Below are positions 16,059-23,836 of a stretch of 35,561 bases of DNA, piece by piece. The notes under the pieces are model-generated. The model was not told the DNA's origin, ran no database searches, and was given only the letters and a program-made list of their open reading frames with translations. Location of the stretch: assembly GCA_002919195.1 (NCBI GenBank), contig PKEU01000091.1, positions 1-35,561 on the forward strand, given 5' to 3'. Source of the stretch: a bacterium (GTDB taxonomy: Bacteria; Bacillota; Limnochordia; DTU080; RSA5). The position numbers and the translations under genes were made by a program. Positions within the stretch are counted from its first letter, which is position 1. The number at the start of each line of letters is the position of its first letter.

Positions 16059-16109
16059 CTCTATAATAGAGGATCATCTTAAACATTATCGAATCGTAAG
16101 AAACATTAT
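16059..16109. promoter_or_regulatory. promoter/operator region between isomerase and solute-binding protein
   Basis: CTCTATAATAGAG (16059-16071) is a perfect 13-base palindrome containing a consensus -10 TATAAT (16062-16067) for the plus strand. No good -35 lies 17 bases upstream, so it may need an activator. Just downstream AAACATTAT is repeated directly at 16081-16089 and 16101-16109 (20-base period). This DNA is conspicuously AT-rich for the window, so promoter and operator functions are likely, but the regulator is unknown. Confidence 0.5.
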
Positions 16110-16142
16110 TCCACGCTGGCGGCCGAAAGAGGGGTGTCATCC

Positions 16143-17459
16143 ATGTTGAGACGATCCAGAGGGAGAAAGCGCCACCCAAGCAGGCCAAAGAGGCAGGCAC
16201 GCCTTGTGGGAGGCCTCGTGTTGTTGGGGCTCTTGGCGCTCAACGCTGCGGCGAGTTTCGCGGCCACAAAAATTACGATCGCTGTGCACTTTGAAGCAGG
16301 GCAGATCGAGTACCTTGAGCCCTACGTCCAAGAGTACCAGCGCCTCCACCCCGAGGTCGAGATCGAGCTCCTGTCGACGCCTTTTGCCGAGTTTTTGCCC
16401 AAGCTGCAAGTGATGCAAGCCTCGGGCGTCGGACCCGACATCGTACACGTCTACTCCCTGTGGGCGCCCCAGTTGCGTGATCTCCAACTGGTATCACCGG
16501 CCCCAGCCCCGGTGGCGCGCGACATCGAGGAGCACTACGTCTCCACCGCCGTCCAGGGAGTCACCTTGGACGGCGAAATCCTGGGGTACCCCACGGAGAT
16601 CAACAACTACATGCTGCTTTATAACAAGCGCCTTTTCGCCGAACGAGGGTTGGCCGGACCGCCCCTCCTTTGGGATGAGATGATCGAAACTGCGAAACGC
16701 CTCACCGACCGCGACCCGGCTGGCACCATCACCCAAGCGGGCTTTGCTTTCCTGCGGGGTTGGGATTCGGCTGTCGTCCACCCGTTTCTCGCCCTGCTAT
16801 TTTCCGAAGGGGGACGCCTCTTTTCCGCCGACCAGAGGGAAGTGCTGCTGCATTCACCTGAAGCTTTGACGACGCTCGAACGTCAAGTCCGCATGTTTGA
16901 GGAAGGGGCCACCGATCCCGCCGTCGACCTTTGGGGCGGTTTCCCGGGAGAAAGGGTCGCGATGGTCGTCATGGCGCCCTGGTGGGAGTCCTCGCTGAAA
17001 AGCACGATGGGCGACCGCTTTGAAGTGGTGGGCGTCGCCCCGATCCCCGGCGGGAGGGAAGGAAACAAAAGCCTCCTTTACACCTGGTTTTGGTCGGTCA
17101 ACGACCGCAGCCCGCATAAGGACCAGGCCTGGGCCTTTTTGCAATGGCTCAACGGTCCCAGGCAATCGGGCGAAACCTCCCGCATGGGCGACTTTCTCGT
17201 GACGCTAGGCATCATCCCCTCGCGCTGGATCGACATTGAAAACCATCCTGAGGAGTTTCACGACGACTTTACCCGCCCCTTCGTCGAACACCTGGAAGCA
17301 TCGCTCCCCGAGCCCGTCGTCCCTAGGGGCCAGGAGATCAAGGAGATCATGTGGCAGGAGATCGAAGCCGCTTGGTTTGGCCAAAAGCCGCCCCGGGCCG
17401 CGCTCTTGGACGCAAAGCAGCGCATCGACGCGATCTTGGCAGAGACGCATGCCCCATAA
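16143..17459 (+). CDS. ABC transporter sugar-binding protein (family 1)
   Basis: The 438-residue extracellular solute-binding protein has a long basic n-region, a hydrophobic core (21-35) and a signal peptidase I type site (ASFA-AT, about 40); no lipobox Cys is present. Family-1 features are ITIAVHFEAGQIEYLEPYVQEYQRLHPEVEIEL, DIVHVYSLWAPQL, the YNKRLFAERGL hinge region, and a late NDRSPHKDQAWAFLQWL. It captures a sugar or oligosaccharide for import. I chose the ATG at 16143 because AGAGGGG lies eight bases before it; a GTG at 16134 is in frame but overlaps that site. It is the first gene of a plus-strand transport cluster. Confidence 0.9.
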   Translation: MLRRSRGRKRHPSRPKRQARLVGGLVLLGLLALNAAASFAATKITIAVHFEAGQIEYLEPYVQEYQRLHPEVEIELLSTPFAEFLPKLQVMQASGVGPDIVHVYSLWAPQLRDLQLVSPAPAPVARDIEEHYVSTAVQGVTLDGEILGYPTEINNYMLLYNKRLFAERGLAGPPLLWDEMIETAKRLTDRDPAGTITQAGFAFLRGWDSAVVHPFLALLFSEGGRLFSADQREVLLHSPEALTTLERQVRMFEEGATDPAVDLWGGFPGERVAMVVMAPWWESSLKSTMGDRFEVVGVAPIPGGREGNKSLLYTWFWSVNDRSPHKDQAWAFLQWLNGPRQSGETSRMGDFLVTLGIIPSRWIDIENHPEEFHDDFTRPFVEHLEASLPEPVVPRGQEIKEIMWQEIEAAWFGQKPPRAALLDAKQRIDAILAETHAP

Positions 17460-17624
17460 GACAAACTGACTTCGTTTCAACATCTTGACGCCAGCGAGCG
17501 CCAACCGCTCCTTGCGGGATAGCTTGCGATCCGATAAGGTGGTGGATGAAGGGAGTTTCCCTTTCGCTGCGAAACGTCTAAGCGCAGGTATCTGGTGGAT
17601 GCACCGGACTCGGAGGTGTCTCGC
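17460..17624. other. intergenic region between two solute-binding protein genes
   Basis: The gap contains a short hairpin, AAGGGA-GTT-TCCCTT (17549-17563), without a T-tract, and no clear promoter. The GGAGGTG ribosome site of the next gene lies at its end (about 17612-17618). Confidence 0.35.
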
Positions 17625-18899
17625 ATGTCGCAGATACGTTGGGCGCGGACAGCGCGAGGGCGAGCGCTTGTCGCGGGGATGTTGGCGGCGCTGGTCGTCG
17701 GAATGTGGACCCTCGCTGCGTCGGCCGCGCCGGTCAAGATCACCTTTTGGCACGCGCTGGGCGGAGAGCATGGTGAAATCATCGCCGACCTGGTCGCAGA
17801 GTTTAACGCTTCTCAAGACGAGGTCCTCGTGGACGCGCAGTATCAAGGAAACTACGGCACGTTGATGCAAAAGCTGATGGCCGCGGTGGCCGCGGGCGAC
17901 CCGCCCACTTTGACGGGTTCGTACAACAATTGGACGTCGGTCTTTATCGACGCGGACGCGATCACACCGATGGCCCGGTTTGTCAACGACGCCCAAGTGG
18001 GCCTAAGCGACGACGAGCTCGCCGACTTTTTCCCGGCATTTCTCGAGGCCAACACGTGGGACGGGGTGCTCTACAGCCTCCCCTTCAATAAGAGCGTGCA
18101 GGTGCTCTATTACAACAAAGACCTGCTCGACCAGGCGGGGGTCGGCGTGCCCCGCACGATGGACGAGCTCGCGCACGCGGTGCGGGAGGTCAAGGCCAAG
18201 ACCGGAGTCCCTGGCCTGGCGTTGCGGCCGGACATCGACACCTTTGCCGCTTACTTTCGCGCCTTTGGAGGCGAGTGGCTCGACGCCAGCGGAAATCCAG
18301 CCTTTGACGGCGAGGCCGGGGTGCGAGCGATCCGGTTTATCCAGGAGCTCGTCGCCGACGGCTCGGCCTATACGTTTGACGGCTGGCTCGACGAGGAGTT
18401 CAACAAAGGCAACATGGCGATGTTCATCCACTCCAACTCGACCATCCCCTGGGTGCGCGCCGGAGCCACCTTCGCTTGGGGCACCGCGCCTGTTCCGGCG
18501 GGAGACCGCCCCGCTTCGACCGTAGCCGGGCAGGACCTGGTGATCTTTGCCACCGCGAGCGAGGAGGAGCAGCTGGCCGCCTGGAAGTTTGTCAAGTGGC
18601 TCCTTTCACCTGAAATCAACGCGCGCTTCAGCGTCGGCACCGGTTACCTGCCCGTGCGCCGCAGCGCTTTGGAGACGCCGGTGATGCGCGCGTACATCGG
18701 GCAGGCTCCTGAACAGTACGCTTCGGGCAATGAGAGCCTTGACCGCCTGGTCTTTGATCCGTCGATCCCGGCGTGGAACGACATGCGCAGCTTTATCTCC
18801 GAGGCCGTCGAGAGCGTGCTGCTCCTTGGCGTCGACCCGCAAGCCGCCCTCTCGGACGCGGCGAGAAAATCGCGCCAGGCGATCCTCGATCACATGTAA
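17625..18899 (+). CDS. ABC transporter sugar-binding protein (family 1, UgpB-like)
   Basis: The 424-residue protein has a signal peptide (hydrophobic 14-32, site ASA-AP near 34) and no lipobox. VKITFWHALGGEHGEIIADLVAEFNASQ and YQGNYGTLMQKLMAAVAAGDPPTL are typical of glycerol-3-phosphate/oligosaccharide binders of the UgpB and MalE class. GVLYSLPFNKSVQVLYYNKDLLDQAGV is the hinge region and EEEQLAAWKFVKWL the C-terminal lobe. GGAGGTG lies six bases before the ATG at 17625. It is followed after 25 bases by the first permease gene, so this is the cognate binding protein of that permease pair. Confidence 0.92.
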   Translation: MSQIRWARTARGRALVAGMLAALVVGMWTLAASAAPVKITFWHALGGEHGEIIADLVAEFNASQDEVLVDAQYQGNYGTLMQKLMAAVAAGDPPTLTGSYNNWTSVFIDADAITPMARFVNDAQVGLSDDELADFFPAFLEANTWDGVLYSLPFNKSVQVLYYNKDLLDQAGVGVPRTMDELAHAVREVKAKTGVPGLALRPDIDTFAAYFRAFGGEWLDASGNPAFDGEAGVRAIRFIQELVADGSAYTFDGWLDEEFNKGNMAMFIHSNSTIPWVRAGATFAWGTAPVPAGDRPASTVAGQDLVIFATASEEEQLAAWKFVKWLLSPEINARFSVGTGYLPVRRSALETPVMRAYIGQAPEQYASGNESLDRLVFDPSIPAWNDMRSFISEAVESVLLLGVDPQAALSDAARKSRQAILDHM

Positions 18900-18924
18900 A
18901 GCCCGCAAAGGGTGACTGAACTGG

Positions 18925-19839
18925 ATGCAAGCCCGAGCGCCGCTTAGCAGGACCCGCCTCAGGCGGGTCCTGCCCCACATTGAGGGGTATCTCTACGTCC
19001 TTCCCGCCTTTCTCATCCTGGGCGTCTTTCACCTGTGGCCTTCCGTGTACACGTTCTTCCTCAGCCTCCACAATTGGAATTTCATCCGGCGAAACCCCAC
19101 ATTCATCGGGTTTGCCAACTTCCAAAGACTGTGGAGCGATGAGTACTTTTGGATCGCGCTGAAAAACACGGCGGTGTACGCCCTGGGGGTCGTTCCGGCG
19201 AGCATTGTCATCGGCCTGTGCCTTGCCCTTTTGCTCTCCGAAGGAGGGCGCCTTTCCGTGCTCTACCGGGTCCTCCTTTTTACGCCCGTGGTCACGGCCG
19301 CGAGCGCCGCTGCAGTCATCTGGAAGTGGTTGTACGCCCCGGGGGCCGACGGCTTCTTCAACATCCTCCTGGGCCTTTTCGGCCTTGGTCCTTACCGGTG
19401 GTTGCAAGATCCTAGTCTCGCGATGCCCAGCGTGATCCTCCTCGGGATCTGGAAAAGCATCGGGTACAACGTGGTGATCTTTTACGCCGGACTGCGAAAC
19501 ATCTCCCGAGAATACCGGGAGGCGGCGCGCATCGACGGGGCATCCCCTTGGCAAGAGCTGGTCCACATCGTGCTACCGCTCCTGGCGCCGACGACCTACT
19601 TTGTGTTGATCGTCTCGACGATCAGCTCGTTTCAGGTGTTTTCCCAGGTGTACGTGATGACCGGCGGCGGGCCGCTCAACCGGACGCTGGTCCTCGTCTA
19701 CTACCTGTATGACCGGGCATTCGCCTCGTTTCGCATCGGTTACGCCGCGGCGATCGCCTTTGTCCTTTTTGTCATCATCATGGCGCTCACGCTGGCGCAG
19801 CGAGCCGTCCTACAGCACCGCATCCACTACGACCGTTAG
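18925..19839 (+). CDS. sugar ABC transporter permease (MalF/UgpA type)
   Basis: Membrane protein of 304 residues with six hydrophobic segments. The EAA loop that docks on the ATPase reads EYREAARIDGASPWQELVHIVLPLL. Family features include YLYVLPAFLILGVFHLWPSVYTFFLSL at the N-terminus and GGPLNRTLVLVYYLYDRAF. It pairs with the next permease to form the membrane channel. No ATPase gene is in the window, so an MsmX/UgpC-type shared ATPase is presumably encoded elsewhere. Confidence 0.94.
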   Translation: MQARAPLSRTRLRRVLPHIEGYLYVLPAFLILGVFHLWPSVYTFFLSLHNWNFIRRNPTFIGFANFQRLWSDEYFWIALKNTAVYALGVVPASIVIGLCLALLLSEGGRLSVLYRVLLFTPVVTAASAAAVIWKWLYAPGADGFFNILLGLFGLGPYRWLQDPSLAMPSVILLGIWKSIGYNVVIFYAGLRNISREYREAARIDGASPWQELVHIVLPLLAPTTYFVLIVSTISSFQVFSQVYVMTGGGPLNRTLVLVYYLYDRAFASFRIGYAAAIAFVLFVIIMALTLAQRAVLQHRIHYDR

Positions 19840-19850
19840 GTGAGGCCGCG

Positions 19851-20723
19851 ATGCAGACCAACACTTTCAGGAGGGAAAGATCCATACCGGGGAGATCCGT
19901 GGACCCGTTGGGCTTGAGCCCGGCAGGGCGCATCGCCGCCCACGCGGCCCTCGTGGTCGCAGTGGTGGCGGTCTGCCTCCCTTTCCTTTGGATGCTCCTG
20001 ACCAGCGTCAAGGTGCCCACCGACATCTTTAGCGGCCGCTTTTGGCCTTCGCGCTTTGCCTGGGACAACTACGTGCGGGCGTGGGAGTCTGCGCCTTTTG
20101 GGCGGTACTTTCTTAACACAGCGTTTGTGTCTATTGCGACCGTCGCGCTGCAGCTAGCAACGTGTTCGGCTGCGGCGTACGCCTTTGCGAGGATGCCGTT
20201 TTTCGGCCGGGAGGTCCTCTTTTACCTCCTCCTCGCGACCATGATGGTACCGGAGGAAGTGACCCTGGTCGCCAACTACGTCACGCTCTACCGCCTCAAT
20301 TGGCTCGACACCTACCAGGCACTCATCATCCCCTGGGGCGCGAGCGCCTTTTCGATCTTTATGCTCCGCCAGTTTTTCGCCGGGATCCCCGACGATCTCG
20401 AAGACGCGGCCAAGATCGACGGGTGCGGCCGCTTTGCCTTTTTTTGGCGCATCGTGCTCCCCCTGGCCCGGCCAGCGCTGACCACCGTCGCCCTTTTCGC
20501 GCTGGTGGGCAGTTGGAATGCGTTTACGTGGCCCCTGGTCGTCACTAACAGCCAGGAGATGCGCACGGTGCAGGTGGGCGTCTCGTTTTTCGCCCAGGAC
20601 TTTGGCACCAACTACACCCTGCTGATGGCGGCGGCGACCGTGGCCGTGGCGCCCGTGCTGATTCTCTTCGCGGCGGTGCATTCCCAGTTTACCGAGGGGA
20701 TTGCCCGCAGCGGCCTGAAATAG
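19851..20723 (+). CDS. sugar ABC transporter permease (MalG/UgpE type)
   Basis: The 290-residue permease of the carbohydrate-uptake-1 class has FLWMLLTSVKVPTDIF near the first helix, ATMMVPEEVTLVANYVTLYRLNWLDTY, and the EAA loop DDLEDAAKIDGCGRFAFFWRIVLPLARPAL. GSWNAFTWPLVV and the C-terminal FTEGIARSGLK are also typical. GGTGAGG precedes the ATG 11 bases after the first permease. It ends the three-gene transporter unit. Confidence 0.94.
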   Translation: MQTNTFRRERSIPGRSVDPLGLSPAGRIAAHAALVVAVVAVCLPFLWMLLTSVKVPTDIFSGRFWPSRFAWDNYVRAWESAPFGRYFLNTAFVSIATVALQLATCSAAAYAFARMPFFGREVLFYLLLATMMVPEEVTLVANYVTLYRLNWLDTYQALIIPWGASAFSIFMLRQFFAGIPDDLEDAAKIDGCGRFAFFWRIVLPLARPALTTVALFALVGSWNAFTWPLVVTNSQEMRTVQVGVSFFAQDFGTNYTLLMAAATVAVAPVLILFAAVHSQFTEGIARSGLK

Positions 20724-20970
20724 CGCTGCGACTGAGCCTGCTTCGCCTCGCTCCCCCTGCCGCCTCGGGGCAAGAGGTCCTTGCCCGACACCCCCTATCA
20801 CCCGGGCGCGTCCCACACAGACCGCCGCCGCGACCAGTCGTACCGGAGTTTAGTGAGAGAACAGGAGGAATTATCACTCTTTGCGTTTAATACTCGCGAT
20901 CGGTAACGTTACCGGAAAACTTCAGGCGGTCAGGCACCCAAAATTTTAGAAACCATCGGAGGGGGAGTGA
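20724..20970. other. 247-base intergenic region with a stem-loop and operator
   Basis: A GGGCAAG/CTTGCCC stem (20768-20786, 5-base loop) lies after the second permease but lacks a T-tract, so it is at most a weak terminator. Further on come an AGGAGG run (20863-20868) not followed by a gene, the palindromic operator at 20901-20914, and the strong ribosome site GGAGGGGG before the ATG at 20971. This suggests that the following gene has its own promoter. Confidence 0.5.
20898..20916 (+). promoter_or_regulatory. palindromic operator, LacI-type
   Basis: GATCGGTAACGTTACCGGA contains the perfect 14-base palindrome CGGTAACGTTACCG with a central CG step, the usual form of LacI-family operators. The same 19 bases occur in the same orientation relative to the gene upstream of the GH51 gene at 33856. 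It lies 55 bases before the solute-binding protein start, a position fit for repression. Confidence 0.75.
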
Positions 20971-22218
20971 ATGGTGAAAGACGGCAGGTGGTGGTTGGCC
21001 ACCGTGGTTTGGCTCGCGGTCGCGCTGCTCGCCGCGGCGCCAGCCGCATGGGGCCAAGCGCCCAAGATCGTCCAATGGGACTGGTTTGACAAGAGCACCA
21101 AAGAAGGCGGTCCGTGGTGGACCTACGTCGAAGAGCAACTTAAAGGGTGGGGCGTCGAGTTTGAGATGGGCATCGGCTGGGACGAGGCCAAAGTGCCGAT
21201 CGCCATCTCCAGCGGCGTGGTGATCGACGGCATCCAGATTCCCTTCCACCAAGCCGCCAACTGGACCGAGGCAGGGCTCCTCTATCCCATCACCGGCTTT
21301 ATCGAGCGCGATCCGACGCTTTCCGTCGAGGACTTTGTGCCCGGCGCCTTCGACCCCGTCACCAAAGACGGCGAGATCTACGCCCTCCCGTGGATCATGG
21401 ACTTTGAGCTGATCCTGGTCAACGTCGACCTCTTCCGGGAAATGGGCATCGATCCCAGCGTGACGGACGACTGGGACTGGGACACCTTCCTTGAAATCGC
21501 AAAGAAACTCACCCGTTTTGAGCCTGACGGCACGGTCGCCCGGACCGGCTTTGCCGCGTGGATGAACCGCTGGACGTGGAACACCTTCCTCTTTGCCAAC
21601 GGCGGCCGCTTCTTTAACGAAGACGAGACGGCCGCGGCCTTCAACTCGCCCCAAGGCATGGAGGCGCTGGAGTTTCTCATCGAGATGCACCTGCAGCACC
21701 AGGTGATGCAGCCGGGGTTTGAGGGAGAGCAAGCGTTTATCAACGGCCTTTCGGGGATGACGCTCAGCGGCCCGTGGGTCGAAGCCTTCCATGAGTTCCC
21801 CATGGAGTTTGACTTCGCGATGATCCCCAAGGGCCCCAGCGCCCAACGGCCATCCACCCGGGCGTGGATCAACTACCGGGCAATCCCAAAGACCACGTCC
21901 GATCCGGAGCTGGCCTGGCGCTACCTTTCGTGGTACAACCAGCAGCGGGCCGTGAAGTATGAGATGATCGGCACGCATCGAAGCCCGTACCTGCCTTTTT
22001 ACCAAACGCCCGAGTGGGAAGCGAGCCTCTACGAGCGGCCCTGGAACCACAAGATCCCCTACATGATGCAGCTTGGGACGCTCGATCCCCAAAAGGGCGC
22101 GTCTCACTGGTCTGACCCGGTCAACCAGTTGATCATGGACGCGATCAACGGGGTTCGCTCGCCCGCCGACGCGCTCTCGCAGGCTGAGACGATCGTCAAC
22201 GCCGCGCTGCGCCGGTAA
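20971..22218 (+). CDS. ABC transporter sugar-binding protein (family 1), operator-controlled
   Basis: The 415-residue protein has a signal peptide ending near AWG-QA (28/29) and no lipobox. It opens with PKIVQWDWFDKSTKEGG, is rich in Trp and Asp (DDWDWDTF, MNRWTWNTF) and has the hinge motif GEIYALPWIMDFELILVNVDLFREMGI. The many aromatic residues suit binding of an oligosaccharide rather than a single sugar. A LacI-type operator sits upstream and a strong terminator downstream, so it seems to be expressed on its own and to borrow permeases. The operator shared with a GH51 arabinofuranosidase suggests an arabino-oligosaccharide ligand (inference). Confidence 0.9.
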   Translation: MVKDGRWWLATVVWLAVALLAAAPAAWGQAPKIVQWDWFDKSTKEGGPWWTYVEEQLKGWGVEFEMGIGWDEAKVPIAISSGVVIDGIQIPFHQAANWTEAGLLYPITGFIERDPTLSVEDFVPGAFDPVTKDGEIYALPWIMDFELILVNVDLFREMGIDPSVTDDWDWDTFLEIAKKLTRFEPDGTVARTGFAAWMNRWTWNTFLFANGGRFFNEDETAAAFNSPQGMEALEFLIEMHLQHQVMQPGFEGEQAFINGLSGMTLSGPWVEAFHEFPMEFDFAMIPKGPSAQRPSTRAWINYRAIPKTTSDPELAWRYLSWYNQQRAVKYEMIGTHRSPYLPFYQTPEWEASLYERPWNHKIPYMMQLGTLDPQKGASHWSDPVNQLIMDAINGVRSPADALSQAETIVNAALRR

Positions 22219-22273
22219 CTCTTCGTCGCCGCCCGGCATGTACAGCGGGAATCAACTGGAGCCGCAGCTCATA

Positions 22274-22320
22274 AAAGAGGCGCTGGGCCCACCTTTGGCC
22301 GAGCGCCTCTTTGCTTGTTA
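22274..22320 (+). terminator. intrinsic terminator after the third solute-binding protein
   Basis: An 11-bp stem (AAAGAGGCGCT at 22274-22284 with AGCGCCTCTTT at 22302-22312) is followed by a T-rich stretch, TTTGCTTGTTA. The A-rich 5' side would also allow some termination from the other strand. Confidence 0.85.
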
Positions 22321-22325
22321 CGTCA

Positions 22326-22354
22326 TTGACACCCTGGCTTGCTTACGTTAGCCT
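22326..22354 (+). promoter_or_regulatory. probable sigma-A-type promoter of the MATE gene
   Basis: TTGACA (22326-22331) matches the -35 consensus exactly. Seventeen bases later TAGCCT (22349-22354) is a weak -10. It lies between the terminator and the MATE start, as a promoter should. Confidence 0.5.
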
Positions 22355-22403
22355 GTTGTCATGCATGCTGCACACCACAAATCACAGCGGAGCGAGGACC
22401 GTT

Positions 22404-23828
22404 ATGAGCCGACACCCATCCCAGTCTCTCGCCGGTGATGGAGCCCGCCGGATGCGGGATTTCACGACAGGCAGCATCCCCCGGCACATCCTCTCTTTCT
22501 CGCTGCCGATGTTTTTGGGCAACCTCCTGCAAGCCCTGTACAACACCGTCGACAGCTTTTGGGTGGGCCGTTTTTTGGGGCCCGAAGCCCTGGGCGCCGT
22601 CTCCATCAGCTTTCCTATCATTTTCGCCTTGATCTCGCTGGTGTTGGGCCTCACGATGGCCAGCACGACCATGGTGGCCCAGTACCGCGGGGCGGGCCAG
22701 CACCACATGGTCCGCAAGACGGTGGCCAATTCGCACCTGCTCATCGCCATCGTAGGCGCCGCCTCGACCCTCGTGGGGCTGGCGCTTAGCGATACGATCC
22801 TGCGCCTGATGCAGACGCCTCCGGAGATTTTCGAGCAGGCTGCGCTTTATCTCAACATCTTTTTGACAGGGCTCGTCCCCATGTTTCTTTACAATGTGGC
22901 GAGCTCCATCTTGCGGGGGCTCGGCGACTCCCAAACGGGCCTCAGGTACTTGGCCTACGCGACGGTGTTTAACATCATCGCGGACCCGATCTTCATCTTT
23001 GGTGCCGGCCCCATCCCGCCCATGGGGATTCGGGGCGTGGCCATCGCCACCGTCCTGGCCCAGGTGTTGAGCGCGGTCTTGATCATCCGCTACATGGTGC
23101 GCAAGACCGACCTTGTGAGCTTTGACCCCAAGCTCTGGCGCCTGGATGGGCAACTTTGCCTGCACATGTTTCGGATGGGGATCCCCGCCGGCCTGCAGTC
23201 GGTGGTCGTCTCCTTTGGGATGATCGTGTTGACGACGATTATCAACACCTTTGGCCCGACGGTCGTCGCCGCTTTCGGCGTCGCAAGCCGCATGGACCAA
23301 TTTGCCTTTATGCCCGCCCAAACCATCAGCTTTGCGGTCACCGCCCTCGTCGGGCAAAACCTAGGCGCCCAGCGGCACGACCGGGTGCGGGAGATCGTCC
23401 GCTGGAGCACACAGCTGGCCTTTGGCATCACGGCGCTTGTGACGATCATCGCTTTCCTACACCCGACGCTCCTCATCCGGATCTTTACCAACGACCCTGA
23501 CGTGTTGCGGGAGGGCGTGGGGTACTTGAGGATTGTCGGCCTCTCATACGTCCCCTTGGCGTTGATGTTTACCGTGAGCGGGGTGATGCGGGGCGCCGGC
23601 GACAACACACCCACGATGGTGATCAGCTTCGTCACTCTTTGGCTGGTGCGGTTGCCTCTCGCCTACGTCTTGTCCTACCGCTTTGGTTGGGGCGTGAGCG
23701 GCGCCTGGGCCTCGATCACGGTCAGCTCGACGCTGGGCTTCTTGCTCAACTACGCCTACTACCTGACCGGCCGCTGGAAGAGCAAGGTGATCGTCCAGCC
23801 GCCTCCGGCGCCCGCCCCGCAAGGTTAG
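22404..23828 (+). CDS. MATE-family efflux transporter
   Basis: The 474-residue protein has about 12 membrane segments in two homologous halves, as in NorM/DinF-type exporters. Family features: FSLPMFLGNLLQALYNTVDSFWVGRFLG at the start, MTxxxxxVAQYRGAGQ, LRGLGDSQTG near 205, and in the second half FGMIVLTTIINTFGPTVVAAFGVASRMDQFAFMPAQTIS and GVMRGAGDNTPTM. It exports cationic or organic compounds by ion antiport. GAGGA precedes the ATG at 22404; the frame is open to 22311 but that part is terminator and promoter. Its role beside sugar genes is unclear. It ends eight bases from the convergent gene. Confidence 0.93.
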   Translation: MSRHPSQSLAGDGARRMRDFTTGSIPRHILSFSLPMFLGNLLQALYNTVDSFWVGRFLGPEALGAVSISFPIIFALISLVLGLTMASTTMVAQYRGAGQHHMVRKTVANSHLLIAIVGAASTLVGLALSDTILRLMQTPPEIFEQAALYLNIFLTGLVPMFLYNVASSILRGLGDSQTGLRYLAYATVFNIIADPIFIFGAGPIPPMGIRGVAIATVLAQVLSAVLIIRYMVRKTDLVSFDPKLWRLDGQLCLHMFRMGIPAGLQSVVVSFGMIVLTTIINTFGPTVVAAFGVASRMDQFAFMPAQTISFAVTALVGQNLGAQRHDRVREIVRWSTQLAFGITALVTIIAFLHPTLLIRIFTNDPDVLREGVGYLRIVGLSYVPLALMFTVSGVMRGAGDNTPTMVISFVTLWLVRLPLAYVLSYRFGWGVSGAWASITVSSTLGFLLNYAYYLTGRWKSKVIVQPPPAPAPQG

Positions 23829-23836
23829 CTGGTTTG

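Noticed and set aside
20768-20786. Stem-loop after the second sugar permease as an intrinsic terminator
   Set aside because: The seven-base-pair stem is not followed by a T-tract on either strand, so I did not call it a terminator.
20887-22239. 450-codon open frame antisense to the solute-binding protein at 20971
   Set aside because: It is a shadow of a clearly recognisable gene with signal peptide and ribosome site.
22311-22403. 31-residue N-terminal extension of the MATE protein
   Set aside because: The region is occupied by a terminator tail and a TTGACA promoter, and a ribosome site precedes the ATG at 22404.
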